From positions 62,001 through 126,000 of the forward strand of contig SCRM01000020.1 in NCBI GenBank assembly GCA_004298045.1: a DNA stretch of 64,000 nt. Reading direction: 5' to 3'. Source of the stretch: Rhodanobacter sp. GTDB taxonomy: Bacteria; Pseudomonadota; Gammaproteobacteria; Xanthomonadales; Rhodanobacteraceae. Made by a program: the position numbers and the translations under genes. Under the pieces are notes generated by a model that searched no databases, was not told the origin of the DNA, and saw only the letters and a program-made list of their open reading frames with translations. Below, one piece after another: positions 52,486 through 61,557 of the stretch. Position 1 is the first letter of the stretch; each line of letters begins with the position of its first letter.

Positions 52486-54297
52486 CTATGGCGCAACAGG
52501 GTCTTGGCGCCTTGGGTGTCCGTAGGTCGGCTCCGGACCACCTTCGGCAATGAATCGGTCGATGCGCTGTTCGAGCACCGGCAACGGCACCGAGCCGGTG
52601 GACAGCACGGTGTCGTGGAAGGCGCGCAGGTCGAACTTGTTGCCCAGCGCTTTTTCCGCCTTGGCGCGCAGTTCGAGAATCTTGAGAAAACCCAGCTCGT
52701 AGCTGTCGGCCTGGCCGGGCCAGCTGATGTAGCGGTCGACCTCATTGCCGATTTCGAGCGGGCTGAGCGCGGTGTTTTGCGTGAGGTAGTCGATCGCCTG
52801 CTGACGCGTCCAGCCCAGATGGTGGATGCCGGTGTCGACCACCAGGCGGCAGGCGCGCCACATCTGGTAAGTGAGGTAGCCAAACTGCTTGTACGGCGTG
52901 TCGTAGATGCCCATCTCGTTGCCGAGGTATTCCGAGTACAGCCCCCAGCCTTCGCCATAGGCGGAGATGTAGCCGCGGCGGCGAAAGGCTGGTTGCTGCC
53001 GGCTCTCTTCGGCCAGCTCCAGTTGCAGTGCGTGGCCGGGAGAGCTTTCGTGCAAGGTCAGTGCCGGCATGTTGTACAGCGCGCGCGATGGCAGGTCATA
53101 GGTGTTGACCAGGTACACGTCCGCGCCGCCGCGGCCGGAGGTGTAATAGGGCGCAATCGCCGCCGGCACCGGCTGGATGGTGAACCGGGCGCGCGGCAGG
53201 TGGCCAAAGAATTTCGCCATCTGGCCGTCTACTTCCTTGGCCACCCACGCGGTCTGGTCCAACAGCTCCTGCGGCGTCCTGGCGTAGAACCGCGGATCGC
53301 TGCGCAGGAAATGCAGAAACTCGGCAAAGCTGCCCTTGAAGCCGGTCCGCTGCATCACCGTGAGCATTTGCGCGTGGATCTTCGCCACCTGTTCCAGCCC
53401 GATGCGATGGATCTCGTCCGGCGTGAGGTCGAGGGTGGTGTATTCGCGAAGCTGCTGGCGGTAGTACGCCTTGCCGTCGGGCAGTGCCTCGGCAGCCAGC
53501 GTGGTGCGCGCCTTGGGCACGTATTCGTCGTCGAAGAATCTCAGCAGTTTTGCGTAGGCGGGAATCACCGCATCGCGGATTTTCTGCACCGCTTCACCAC
53601 GCAACGCCTGCGCCGTGTCGGCCGGAATCGTCGCCGGCATTGCCTTGAACGGCGCGTAGAAACTCGATGCGGTCGGATCGGCAAGCTGCGCCACGGCGGC
53701 AATCGACTGGTCGCGCCCGGCGAGTACTTCGCGCGGCACGCTGAACCCGCGTGCCAGACCCAGCCGCATGTTGGCGATCTGCTGGTCGAAGTAGCGCGGG
53801 ATCTGGCCGAGCTGGTCGAGATAGCGGCGGTAATCCGCGGTGGTTCGCAGCGCGTCGTCGCCAAGCTGATAGCCGATGTCGCTCCAGAATGCCGAGTCAC
53901 TGTTGAACGGCATCTGCCACTGCTTGTGCTGCTGGTCGGCGATGAAGTTCGCGATCTGCTCGCGATAGACCGCGTAGTTCACCTGGTTGTCCGCCGACAG
54001 TTGCGTGCGGTCGATGCCGTCCAGCTCGCGCATCACCGCTTGCCAGTAGGCGAGGCGCCTGGCCTGGCTCGCCGCGTCCACGTCATCCAGCCGACCGGTG
54101 TTCGGCTGCACTTCGCCGGATGCACGAATATCGGCGCGGCCGGTGCGCCACGCCCACTCGGCGGTGTAGATCGCCGTGAAACGTGCGTCCGCATTCCGGG
54201 TGGTGGCGTTGTCCGCCAGTGCCTCGGCAGCCCGCATGGCGGGCACGGCCGCGCACGCGAGCGTGGTGGCAAGGGCAAGCAGCAGCAATTTGTTCAC
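52486..54297 (-). CDS. DUF885 family protein (putative metallopeptidase-like, secreted)
   Basis: A 603-aa DUF885 protein. A signal peptide (NKLLLLALATTLACAAVPAMRA) indicates export. The hallmark is the HEXXPGH-like segment TLHESSPGHALQLEL near residue 430, with RRRGYISAYGEGWGLYSEYLGNEMG following, which is the usual second metal-ligand region. Family members are annotated as putative peptidases but the substrate is unknown. The only reasonable start is the GTG at 54297, preceded by GAGA and directly followed by the signal peptide; the ATG further upstream gives a cysteine/arginine-rich extension. It lies 84 bp behind the WYL regulator on the same strand. Confidence 0.88.
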   Translation of the reverse strand: MNKLLLLALATTLACAAVPAMRAAEALADNATTRNADARFTAIYTAEWAWRTGRADIRASGEVQPNTGRLDDVDAASQARRLAYWQAVMRELDGIDRTQLSADNQVNYAVYREQIANFIADQQHKQWQMPFNSDSAFWSDIGYQLGDDALRTTADYRRYLDQLGQIPRYFDQQIANMRLGLARGFSVPREVLAGRDQSIAAVAQLADPTASSFYAPFKAMPATIPADTAQALRGEAVQKIRDAVIPAYAKLLRFFDDEYVPKARTTLAAEALPDGKAYYRQQLREYTTLDLTPDEIHRIGLEQVAKIHAQMLTVMQRTGFKGSFAEFLHFLRSDPRFYARTPQELLDQTAWVAKEVDGQMAKFFGHLPRARFTIQPVPAAIAPYYTSGRGGADVYLVNTYDLPSRALYNMPALTLHESSPGHALQLELAEESRQQPAFRRRGYISAYGEGWGLYSEYLGNEMGIYDTPYKQFGYLTYQMWRACRLVVDTGIHHLGWTRQQAIDYLTQNTALSPLEIGNEVDRYISWPGQADSYELGFLKILELRAKAEKALGNKFDLRAFHDTVLSTGSVPLPVLEQRIDRFIAEGGPEPTYGHPRRQDPVAP

Positions 54298-54381
54298 CGG
54301 GTTCTCGCAGCAGCGACGACAGGCAGAAACCGTCCCACGCGCTGCGCCGGCACGCAATGCGGCAAACGTCACGCGGGGCGT

Positions 54382-55086
54382 TCAGCGCATGGCCGCGCGT
54401 TCGTCACCCGCCATGCGCAGGTAATCGTCGAGGCCACGGCCTGGCACGTCGGCGAAGATCTCGCCGGTGGCCTCGCTGGCATGGATGCGATCGGGACGGA
54501 AATTGCGGAAATCCCGGCGCAGCCGGCACCATGCGCCCAGCGTCCACTTGCCGCCCCAGAACGCCAGGCACAGCGGCTCCACCTCGCGCAGGCTGGGCTG
54601 GCCATCTTCGTCGCGGTAGTCCAGGCGCAGCACTTGGCTGGCCGCGATAGCTGCATGCAGGCGGTCGATCAACCGGGCGAAATCGGCGCGGCCCTGGTCG
54701 CGCCACACCGGCGCGTAGATGCGCGTGCGTGCCGCGCGCTCGCGCAGTTCGGGCGGCAGCACGGCCTCGATCTTGAGCAGCGCCGCCCGGGCACCCGCGG
54801 CCAGGCGGTCGCCGGCAAAGGCACGCACGAAGCGCGAGCCCACCACCAGCGCCTCGAGTTCGTCGGCGCTGAACATCAGTGGCGGGATGTCCGAACCCTT
54901 GCGCAGCAGGTAGCCCACGCCGGCCTCGCCTTCGATCGGCACGCCGGAGCGCTGCAGGTCGGCCACGTCGCGGTAGACGGTGCGCAGCGAAACGCCGAGC
55001 GTTTCGGCCAGGTGTCGCGCGGGCAGCGCCGTGCGCCGCCCGCGCAGGGCGTGGATGACGAGAAACAGGCGGTCGGCGCGGCGCAT
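54382..55086 (-). CDS. WYL-domain transcriptional regulator (YafY type)
   Basis: A 234-aa regulator with an N-terminal HTH_11 domain (RADRLFLVIHALRGRRTALPARHLAETLGVSLRTVYRDV in parts) and a WYL ligand-binding domain near residues 135-225 (LRLDYRDEDGQPSLREVEPLCLAFWGGKWTLGAWC in parts). Such proteins commonly regulate an adjacent glyoxalase, DinB or DJ-1-like gene. Here it follows a DJ-1-like gene and a 65-aa gene on the same strand, and a perfect 9-bp palindrome stands before that operon. Confidence 0.9.
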   Translation of the reverse strand: MRRADRLFLVIHALRGRRTALPARHLAETLGVSLRTVYRDVADLQRSGVPIEGEAGVGYLLRKGSDIPPLMFSADELEALVVGSRFVRAFAGDRLAAGARAALLKIEAVLPPELRERAARTRIYAPVWRDQGRADFARLIDRLHAAIAASQVLRLDYRDEDGQPSLREVEPLCLAFWGGKWTLGAWCRLRRDFRNFRPDRIHASEATGEIFADVPGRGLDDYLRMAGDERAAMR

Positions 55087-55215
55087 TGGTGCATGGTGGC
55101 CGGCGGGTACGGTGATCGCCAGTGCCGGGCACCCGTCTTTTCGACGGGCGCGGCCATGGCCGATCTCCGGTGTCGAGCCCCAGCGGGCGGGCTCAACCTG
55201 CCGCCGATTTCTCCG

Positions 55216-55413
55216 TTACCGGCTTCGCTTGGACGCGGCGGCATGGTGCAGGCCGGTCAGTGCCAGCAAGGTCAGGCGGCGTCGAACTGCGGGGCGCGGT
55301 GGCGCAGCCTCCTGCGCCGTGGCGGGTACGCGGTATCGGCCGTCAAGCAACAGGCCGTGCAGATATAGCGGCCGGTAGGCCATCAGTACATGATCGAGCA
55401 TGGATTTGCGCAT
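55216..55413 (-). CDS. 65-residue hypothetical protein between DJ-1-like and WYL genes
   Basis: A small basic protein ([20 protein letters not shown] at its start, then [16 protein letters not shown] and an arginine-rich end). It has a strong GAGGAG Shine-Dalgarno six bases before the ATG at 55413, overlapping the DJ-1 gene's stop, so it is probably expressed from the same message. No family is recognised and no membrane segment is clear. It could be a real small protein or a degraded frame. Confidence 0.5.
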   Translation of the reverse strand: MRKSMLDHVLMAYRPLYLHGLLLDGRYRVPATAQEAAPPRPAVRRRLTLLALTGLHHAAASKRSR

Positions 55414-55423
55414 GGTGGACTCC

Positions 55424-56035
55424 TCATGCAACGGTGGCGGTGGCGCTGGCCAGCCAGGGTGGCGGCAGGGCGTGCTTGTAGAGGCGGAACCAGTGTTCGC
55501 GGTCGCTGGCGGAGTAGAGGTCCAGCGTGCGGATCACTTCGCGCGCGAACTCCACGCTGCCGAGTTGGCTGGCGGTGAGCGTGCCGCCGTCGCTCACCGC
55601 GAGCACGCCGGCGTCGTACTGGTCGGCGCCGCGGTAATCGGGCACGTGGGCGTCGATGTGCCCGGCGTGGTTGCCGGTGTGCCGGCAGTGGTCGAGCAGA
55701 CCGGCACGGGCCAGCACCAGCACGCCGCCGTCGATGCCGGCCACCGGGGCGCCGGCCGCGTGCACGCGGCGCGCGGCGGCCACCGCGGCCAGCCCTTCGC
55801 CGCGCGTCCACAGGTGGCCGCCGGGCAGGATCAGCAGCGCCGCGCGGTCGAGGTCGAGCCGGGTCAGGCTCAGCTCGGGCTGCACCACGAGCCCGCCCAT
55901 CGACACCACCGGCGCCAGCGAGAAGCCCACCGCCTGCACCCGCCAGTCGCCCGGGCGGCGGATCTCGCACAGGGCCAGCGCGGCCTGCCAGTCGGCGTAG
56001 CCGTCGAAAACGAGGAAATAAACCGTGTCGCGCAT
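55424..56035 (-). CDS. DJ-1/PfpI-family protein lacking the catalytic cysteine
   Basis: A 203-aa DJ-1/PfpI-fold protein: [21 protein letters not shown] at the start, [16 protein letters not shown] near residue 70, and the nucleophile-elbow region [19 protein letters not shown] near 100. In related amidase/peptidase-type members this elbow holds a cysteine (pattern AICxG); here the position is aspartate, so the classical activity should be lost. [11 protein letters not shown] follows. It leads a small operon with a 65-aa gene and the WYL regulator, under a palindromic operator-like element. Confidence 0.85.
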   Translation of the reverse strand: MRDTVYFLVFDGYADWQAALALCEIRRPGDWRVQAVGFSLAPVVSMGGLVVQPELSLTRLDLDRAALLILPGGHLWTRGEGLAAVAAARRVHAAGAPVAGIDGGVLVLARAGLLDHCRHTGNHAGHIDAHVPDYRGADQYDAGVLAVSDGGTLTASQLGSVEFAREVIRTLDLYSASDREHWFRLYKHALPPPWLASATATVA

Positions 56036-56075
56036 GCCGTTTCCTCCGTGTTGGAGGTGCAGCTTGCACGGGTGC

Positions 56076-56099
56076 TGCTGACAACCTGGTGTCAGCAGT
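56076..56099. promoter_or_regulatory. Perfect palindrome upstream of the DJ-1/WYL operon
   Basis: CTGCTGACA (56076-56084) and TGTCAGCAG (56091-56099) are perfect arms around ACCTGG, about 50 bases upstream of the DJ-1-like start and 90 bases before fbp. It is a good candidate operator for the WYL/HTH_11 regulator encoded at the end of the operon. Confidence 0.55.
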
Positions 56100-56188
56100 C
56101 CGGGGCGGGTTTCCAGGCATGGCGCGGTTCAGCGGAAGCCGGGACAATGCGCGTTCCACCACCCCGCCGCCTTTGCCACGGACCCGCC

Positions 56189-57220
56189 ATGAACCCCGTC
56201 TCGCTGATCCAGTTCCTGATCGAGGAACGCCGCGCCGGCCATATCAATGCCGAGCTGTCGCTTCTGCTCGAAGTCGTGGCGCGCGCGTGCAAGCGCATCG
56301 GCGTGGCGGTGAACAAGGGTGCGCTCGGCGGCGTGCTCGGCAACGCCGGCACCGACAACGTGCAGGGCGAGGCACAGAAGAAGCTCGACGTGATCTCCAA
56401 CGAGATCCTGCTCGAAGCCAACGCCTGGGGCGGCCACCTCGCCGCCTGCGCGTCGGAGGAGATGGAAGACCCGCAGCCGATCCACGACATGTATCCCAAG
56501 GGCCATCACCTGTTGCTGTTCGATCCGCTCGACGGCAGCTCCAACATTGACGTCAATGTTTCGGTCGGCACCATCTTCTCGGTGCTGCGCTGCCCGGACG
56601 AGGTGACCGAGCCGACGGCCGAGCACTTCCTGCAGCCCGGCACCGCGCAGCTCGCCGCCGGCTACGTCGTGTACGGCCCGGCTACCGTGCTGGTACTCAC
56701 CTTCGGCCACGGTACGCATGAGTTCACGCTGGATCGCGAAGTGGGCAGCTTCGTGCTCAGCCGGCGCGCCGTGCTGATCCCGCCGACCACCGCCGAGTTT
56801 GCGATCAACATGTCCAACCAGCGCCACTGGGAAGCACCGATGCAGCGCTACGTTGGCGAGCTGTTGGCCGGCAAGGACGGCCCGCGCGGGCGCGATTTCA
56901 ACATGCGCTGGGTGGGCTCGATGGTGGCCGACGTGCATCGCATCCTGACCCGCGGCGGCGTGTTCTATTACCCGCTGGACGCGAAGATCCGCGCCAACGG
57001 CGGCACCGGCAAGCTGCGCCTGATGTACGAGGCCAACCCGATGGCGTTCATCGTGGAACAGGCGGGCGGCATGGCCACCACCGGGCGCGCGCGTGTTCTC
57101 GACGTGCAGCCGACGGCACTGCACCAGCGCGTGCCGGTGTTTCTCGGCTCGCAGGAGGAGGTTGCGCTGGTCACGCACTACCACTGCGAGGCCGATGGCG
57201 CGCAGGATGGTGGGCGCTGA
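56189..57220 (+). CDS. fbp: Fructose-1,6-bisphosphatase class I
   Basis: Gluconeogenic hydrolysis of fructose 1,6-bisphosphate. The 343-aa protein shows [20 protein letters not shown] near residue 60, SEEME near 90, the metal and phosphate loop [20 protein letters not shown] near 110, [21 protein letters not shown] near 280 and the typical end [12 protein letters not shown]. The start at 56189 gives [13 protein letters not shown], the normal N-terminus; GACAAT at 56144 is a possible -10. It stands alone between divergent DJ-1 and the patatin gene, 45 bp behind it. Confidence 0.96.
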   Translation: MNPVSLIQFLIEERRAGHINAELSLLLEVVARACKRIGVAVNKGALGGVLGNAGTDNVQGEAQKKLDVISNEILLEANAWGGHLAACASEEMEDPQPIHDMYPKGHHLLLFDPLDGSSNIDVNVSVGTIFSVLRCPDEVTEPTAEHFLQPGTAQLAAGYVVYGPATVLVLTFGHGTHEFTLDREVGSFVLSRRAVLIPPTTAEFAINMSNQRHWEAPMQRYVGELLAGKDGPRGRDFNMRWVGSMVADVHRILTRGGVFYYPLDAKIRANGGTGKLRLMYEANPMAFIVEQAGGMATTGRARVLDVQPTALHQRVPVFLGSQEEVALVTHYHCEADGAQDGGR

Positions 57221-57265
57221 GAGCCCGCCCGTTCCCGCTTTTCCCGTGTCCACCGCATTCTTCCC

Positions 57266-58195
57266 ATGAACTTTCGTCGCACGTTGGCGTTGTTGTCGGC
57301 CACTTTGCTGATTGGCGCATGCACGCACGCCGCCAAGCCCGAGCTGCTGCCGGCCACGCCACCGGCACCGCCGCCGGTGGCGCCGGTCAAGCTCAGGATC
57401 GGCCTGGCGCTCGGCGGCGGCGCGGCCAAGGGCTTCGCCCACATTGGCGTGATCAAGATGCTGGAGGCCAGTGGCATCCATCCGGACGTGGTCGCCGGCA
57501 CCAGCGCCGGCAGCGTGGTGGGTGCGCTGTACGCCAGTGGCATGGACCCGTTCCAGATGCAGCGGGTGGCGTTCGGGCTGGACGAGGCGAAAATCCGCGA
57601 CGTGCAGCTTTTCGGCGGCGGCCTCGTGCGCGGTCGCGCGCTGCAGAACTACGTCAACCAGCTGGTGCACAACCAGCCGATCCAGAAGCTCAAGCTGCCG
57701 TTTGCCGCGGTGGCGACCCAGCTCGAAAGCGGCCAGCGCGCGGTATTCGTCAGCGGCAACACCGGACAGGCGGTGCGTGCCTCGTGCAGCATCCCCGGCG
57801 TGTTCGAGCCGGTGGAGATCGGCGGCAAGCACTACGTCGATGGCGGCGTGCTGAGCCCGATCCCGGTCGACGCCGCGCGTCAGCTCGGCGCCGATTTCGT
57901 CATCGCGGTGGATATTTCCGCCACGCCCGGCGGGAAGAACCCGCAGGGCATGTTCGGCATCCTGAACCAGTCGATCACCATCATGGGCCGTGAACTTGCG
58001 CGGCAGGAGATCGCGCGCGCCGATGTGGTGATCCGCCCCGACCTTTCCGGCATCGGCCCGACCGATTTCGACCAGAAAAACCGCGCCATCATGGCCGGCG
58101 AAAAGGCCGCGCTCGCGGCGATCCCCGCCATCCGTGCCCGGATGGCGGCGCGCATCGCGCAGTTGACGGCGCAACGGGCGGTGGCTGCGCACTGA
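57266..58195 (+). CDS. Patatin-like phospholipase, lipoprotein (RssA-like)
   Basis: A 309-aa patatin-domain serine hydrolase. The N-terminus carries a lipoprotein signal with lipobox LIGAC (Cys19), so it is anchored in the envelope. Oxyanion loop GLALGGGAAKGFAHIGV near residue 48, nucleophile Ser80 in GTSAGS, and the dyad aspartate Asp192 in YVDGGV are intact. Related NTE/RssA proteins act on lysophospholipids. It is on the same strand as fbp and the S9 peptidase but separated by 45 and 75 bp, so operon membership is uncertain. Confidence 0.92.
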   Translation: MNFRRTLALLSATLLIGACTHAAKPELLPATPPAPPPVAPVKLRIGLALGGGAAKGFAHIGVIKMLEASGIHPDVVAGTSAGSVVGALYASGMDPFQMQRVAFGLDEAKIRDVQLFGGGLVRGRALQNYVNQLVHNQPIQKLKLPFAAVATQLESGQRAVFVSGNTGQAVRASCSIPGVFEPVEIGGKHYVDGGVLSPIPVDAARQLGADFVIAVDISATPGGKNPQGMFGILNQSITIMGRELARQEIARADVVIRPDLSGIGPTDFDQKNRAIMAGEKAALAAIPAIRARMAARIAQLTAQRAVAAH

Positions 58196-58270
58196 CGCCC
58201 TGCCAATCGACACATGGCGCGCACGCCGTGCGGGTGTAGCGTGCGGGCAACCTGTGTCGTGGAGTTCGCC

Positions 58271-60310
58271 ATGTCGTTCCGTCTGCCTGCCGCGCTGACC
58301 GTGCTGCTCGGCGCCCTCGTGGCTTCGCCCGCGGCGTTGGCGCAAGCCGCACCCACCGCCAACCCCACGCTGGCATTACTTGCCAAGCTCGACCACGTGC
58401 AGCACGTCGGCGCCGTGGCGCTGTCGCCCGACGGCACGCAGCTGGCGTGGGTGCGCGAAGGCAAGCAGCCGATGATCGAGCTGGGCGATGCCGACGGCAA
58501 GCACACCCGCGGGCTCGACGTCGGCGCGCAGCGCCTGGCTTGCAGCAAGCGTGATCTGGCGTGGTCGCCCGATTCGCGCACGCTCGCGCTGCTGGTCGAT
58601 TGCGGCAAGGACCTCACCCACACCAAGGCCGTGCACCTTGCCGTGGTGCTGCTCGACGCGCGCGGCAAGGCGTCGCCGCGGCAGCTGGCGGCGCTGGCCG
58701 GCTACGCGCATGGCTTGGCGTGGTCGCGCGACGGCAAGGCGCTGGATCTGCTGTTCGTGCCCGGCGCCACGCGCCAGGCTGCGGCCACCGCGGCTGGCGC
58801 CGAGCAGGTCGGCGTGATCGGCGAGGCCAAGTCGCAAGTGCAGCGTGTGGCCAGCATCGACGTCGCCAACGGCACCTTGCGCGAGCTGACCCCGGCCACG
58901 CTCAACGCCTATGAATTCAACCGTTCCGCGGATGGCACGCGCATCGCCTACACCGCCGCCGTGCCGCCGGGCGACGACAACTGGTGGGTGGCCAAGCTCT
59001 ATGTGCAGAGCGCGCAACCGGGTGTCGCACCAACCGTGCTGGTTGATCCGGCGACCGTGACCGGCCCGCTGCACGGCCTGCAGATGGCGCTGCCGCGGTT
59101 TTCGCCGGACGGCGCGCGCGTGGCTTTCATCGGCGGCCTGATGAGCGATCAGGGCGGCACCGGCGGCGATCTCTACGCGGTGGCCGCCAACGGCGGTGCG
59201 CCGGTGGACCTCACGCCGGACATCACCGTCACCCCGCAGTGGTACACGTGGACCGGGGACGACACGTTGCTGGTCAACCAGAATGCGCGCGGCAAGGTGC
59301 AACTGGCCACCTACACGCTGCGCGGCGATCGGGCGCAGGCCAGCACGCCCTGGTTCGACCTGCCCGCCACGATCGGTGCCGGTGGCGCGGCGCTCTCGCT
59401 TTCGGTGTCCGCCGACGGCCAACACGTCGCCTACCAGCAAAGCTCGTTTGAACATGCACCGGAGGTACATGCCGGCAGGCTCGGTCACGTGCTGCCGCCC
59501 GCGGTTACCGCGCTCAACACCGACGCCAAGCCGATGTGGGGCAAGGCCGAGTCGATCGAGTGGGAAAGCGATGGTCATCATGTGCAGGGTTGGCTGCTCT
59601 ACCCGGCCAACTACGACCCGGCCAAGCGCTACCCGATGATCGTCCAGGTGCACGGTGGCCCGGCCTGGGGGGTGCTGGCGGGCTGGCCCGGCGCGCGCGC
59701 CATGTACGCGGCCAGCGGCTATTTCCAATTCATGCCCAACCCGCGCGGCAGCTACGGGCAGGGCGAGGCGTTCGTGCAGGCCAACCGCAAGGATTTCGGC
59801 TATGGCGACCTGCGCGACATCCTGGCCGGCGTGGACGCGGTGGAAAAACGCGTGCCGGTCGACGACCACCGCCTCGGCCTCACCGGCTGGAGCTACGGCG
59901 GCTTCATGAGCATGTTCGCACCCACCCAAACCCAGCGCTTCCGCGCCGTCGTCGCCGGCGCCGGCATTTCCAACTGGGCGAGTTATTACGGCGAAAACCG
60001 CATCGACGAGTGGATGATTCCGTACTTCGGCGCCTCGTATTACGACGACCCCAAGGTCTACGACCGCAGCTCGCCGCTCACCTTCATCAAGCGCGCGAAA
60101 ACCCCCACCCTCATCATCGTCGGCGACCGCGACGAAGAGTGCCCCGCACCACAATCCTTCGAGTACTGGCACGCCCTTAAAGCCCTCGGCGTGCCGACCG
60201 AGTTGGTCGTCTACCCCAACGAAGGCCACCACTTCGAGGACCCCGCCCACACCCGCGACCTGCGTCAGCGCTCGCTGGATTGGTTTGCGAAGTATTTGCC
60301 GGCGAAGTAG
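58271..60310 (+). CDS. S9 family prolyl oligopeptidase-like peptidase, secreted
   Basis: A 679-aa serine peptidase of clan SC. A signal peptide (SFRLPAALTVLLGALVASPAALA) precedes an N-terminal beta-propeller of about 380 residues with TolB-like repeats (VALSPDGTQLAWV, PRFSPDGARVAFIGG), then the alpha/beta hydrolase domain with QVHGGPAWG, catalytic Ser541 in GWSYGGF, Asp621 in GDRDEECP and His653 in NEGHHF. It should cleave peptides or acyl-peptides in the periplasm. GGAG lies just upstream of the ATG. It converges with the radical SAM gene. Confidence 0.94.
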   Translation: MSFRLPAALTVLLGALVASPAALAQAAPTANPTLALLAKLDHVQHVGAVALSPDGTQLAWVREGKQPMIELGDADGKHTRGLDVGAQRLACSKRDLAWSPDSRTLALLVDCGKDLTHTKAVHLAVVLLDARGKASPRQLAALAGYAHGLAWSRDGKALDLLFVPGATRQAAATAAGAEQVGVIGEAKSQVQRVASIDVANGTLRELTPATLNAYEFNRSADGTRIAYTAAVPPGDDNWWVAKLYVQSAQPGVAPTVLVDPATVTGPLHGLQMALPRFSPDGARVAFIGGLMSDQGGTGGDLYAVAANGGAPVDLTPDITVTPQWYTWTGDDTLLVNQNARGKVQLATYTLRGDRAQASTPWFDLPATIGAGGAALSLSVSADGQHVAYQQSSFEHAPEVHAGRLGHVLPPAVTALNTDAKPMWGKAESIEWESDGHHVQGWLLYPANYDPAKRYPMIVQVHGGPAWGVLAGWPGARAMYAASGYFQFMPNPRGSYGQGEAFVQANRKDFGYGDLRDILAGVDAVEKRVPVDDHRLGLTGWSYGGFMSMFAPTQTQRFRAVVAGAGISNWASYYGENRIDEWMIPYFGASYYDDPKVYDRSSPLTFIKRAKTPTLIIVGDRDEECPAPQSFEYWHALKALGVPTELVVYPNEGHHFEDPAHTRDLRQRSLDWFAKYLPAK

Positions 60311-60317
60311 CCGCCCC

Positions 60318-60372
60318 GCGCCACCGCGTCCGTGCGTTCCCCAGTCTGACGGCACGTACGAGGCGGTGGCGC
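60318..60372. terminator. Inverted repeat between convergent S9 peptidase and radical SAM genes
   Basis: GCGCCACCGC (60318-60327) and GCGGTGGCGC (60363-60372) are perfect 10-base arms separated by 35 bases. It lies in the 104-bp gap where both genes end. The wide loop makes a terminator role uncertain. Confidence 0.35.
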
Positions 60373-60414
60373 ACGGGTGGTTTCATCGGGGCATCGATAT
60401 CGCCTGATCGAAGC

Positions 60415-61506
60415 TCAGAACAACTCCCCCTGCGCCGATGCCGCGCGCGGCGGCACGAAGCGCGTGGTGTCGAGTTGCAGCTCGCGGGTGCGGGTGAGGC
60501 CGTGCTTGCGGCAAGCCACGTCGAAGCGTTTGCGCAGGAGGTCGGCGAACACGCCCTGGCCGCGCATGCGGGTGCGGAAATCGGCGTCGTAGTCGCGGCC
60601 GCCGTTCATCTGGCGCACCAGGCTCATGACGTGTTCGGCGCGGTCGGGTGCGTGCAGGGCAAGCCATTCGCGAAACAGGGTCTTGAGCTCCCACGGCAGG
60701 CGCAGCACGGTGTAGCCGGCACTGACGGCGCCGGCCTGTGCGGCGCGTTCGAGCACGGCTTCCATGTCCTTGTCGTTTAGCGCCGGGATGATCGGCGCCA
60801 CCAGCACACCGACCGGAATGCCGGCCTCGCTCAGCGTGCGGATGGCCTGGATGCGCCGGTGCGGCGCGGTGGCGCGCGGTTCGAGTTTGGCTGCGAGGTG
60901 GTTGTCCAGCGAGTTGACCGAGAGGAACACCTGCACCAGGTCTTCGCGCGCCATCGGCGCCAGGAGGTCGATATCGCGCTCGACCAGCGCGCCCTTGGTG
61001 ACGATCGTGCACGGGTGATGGCAGGCGGCCAGCACTTCGAGCGCGGCGCGGGTCAGGCGCAGGCCTTTTTCCACCGGCTGGTAGGGGTCGGTATTGCTGC
61101 CGATGTTGATCGGTTTCACCACGTAGCCGGGCCTGGAAAGCTCCTTGCGCAGCACCTCGGCAAGGTTGGTCTTGGCCCGCAGCCTGGTCTCGAAATCGAG
61201 GCCGGGCGAGAGGTTCAGGTAACTGTGGCTGGGCCGGGCGAAGCAGTAGATGCAGCCGTGCTCGCACCCGCGGTAGGGGTTCAGCGCCTGGTCGAACGCG
61301 ATGTCGGGCGAGTCGTTGCGGGTGATGACGCTTTTGGCGGTCTCGGCGGTGACTTCCGTGCGCGGCCGTGGCGCGGTCTCGTCGAGCAGGGCGCTTTGCC
61401 AGCCGTCGTCCTCGGCATGGTGGCGGATGCTCTCGAACCGGCCCTCCGGATTGGAGGCCGCGCCACGCCCTTTGATTGCTTGCGGTTTGTCGAACGCGTC
61501 GGCCAT
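60415..61506 (-). CDS. PA0069-type radical SAM protein (SplB-like)
   Basis: A 363-aa radical SAM enzyme of the PA0069 family. The [4Fe-4S] ligands are Cys81, Cys85 and Cys88 in GCEHGCIYC, followed by ARPSHSYLNLSPGLDFE, IGSNTDPYQPVEK near residue 140, TIVTKGALVERDIDLL near 165 and a C-terminal region with MRGQGVFADLLRKRF. The family is related to spore photoproduct lyase, but its reaction is unknown. It begins 51 bp after the end of the MHS transporter gene, which is upstream on the same strand. Confidence 0.92.
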   Translation of the reverse strand: MADAFDKPQAIKGRGAASNPEGRFESIRHHAEDDGWQSALLDETAPRPRTEVTAETAKSVITRNDSPDIAFDQALNPYRGCEHGCIYCFARPSHSYLNLSPGLDFETRLRAKTNLAEVLRKELSRPGYVVKPINIGSNTDPYQPVEKGLRLTRAALEVLAACHHPCTIVTKGALVERDIDLLAPMAREDLVQVFLSVNSLDNHLAAKLEPRATAPHRRIQAIRTLSEAGIPVGVLVAPIIPALNDKDMEAVLERAAQAGAVSAGYTVLRLPWELKTLFREWLALHAPDRAEHVMSLVRQMNGGRDYDADFRTRMRGQGVFADLLRKRFDVACRKHGLTRTRELQLDTTRFVPPRAASAQGELF

Positions 61507-61557
61507 GCGGACAGTGTGCCGCGCGGGCGTCTCGGCCCGCGCGACACGCCGCCACGG

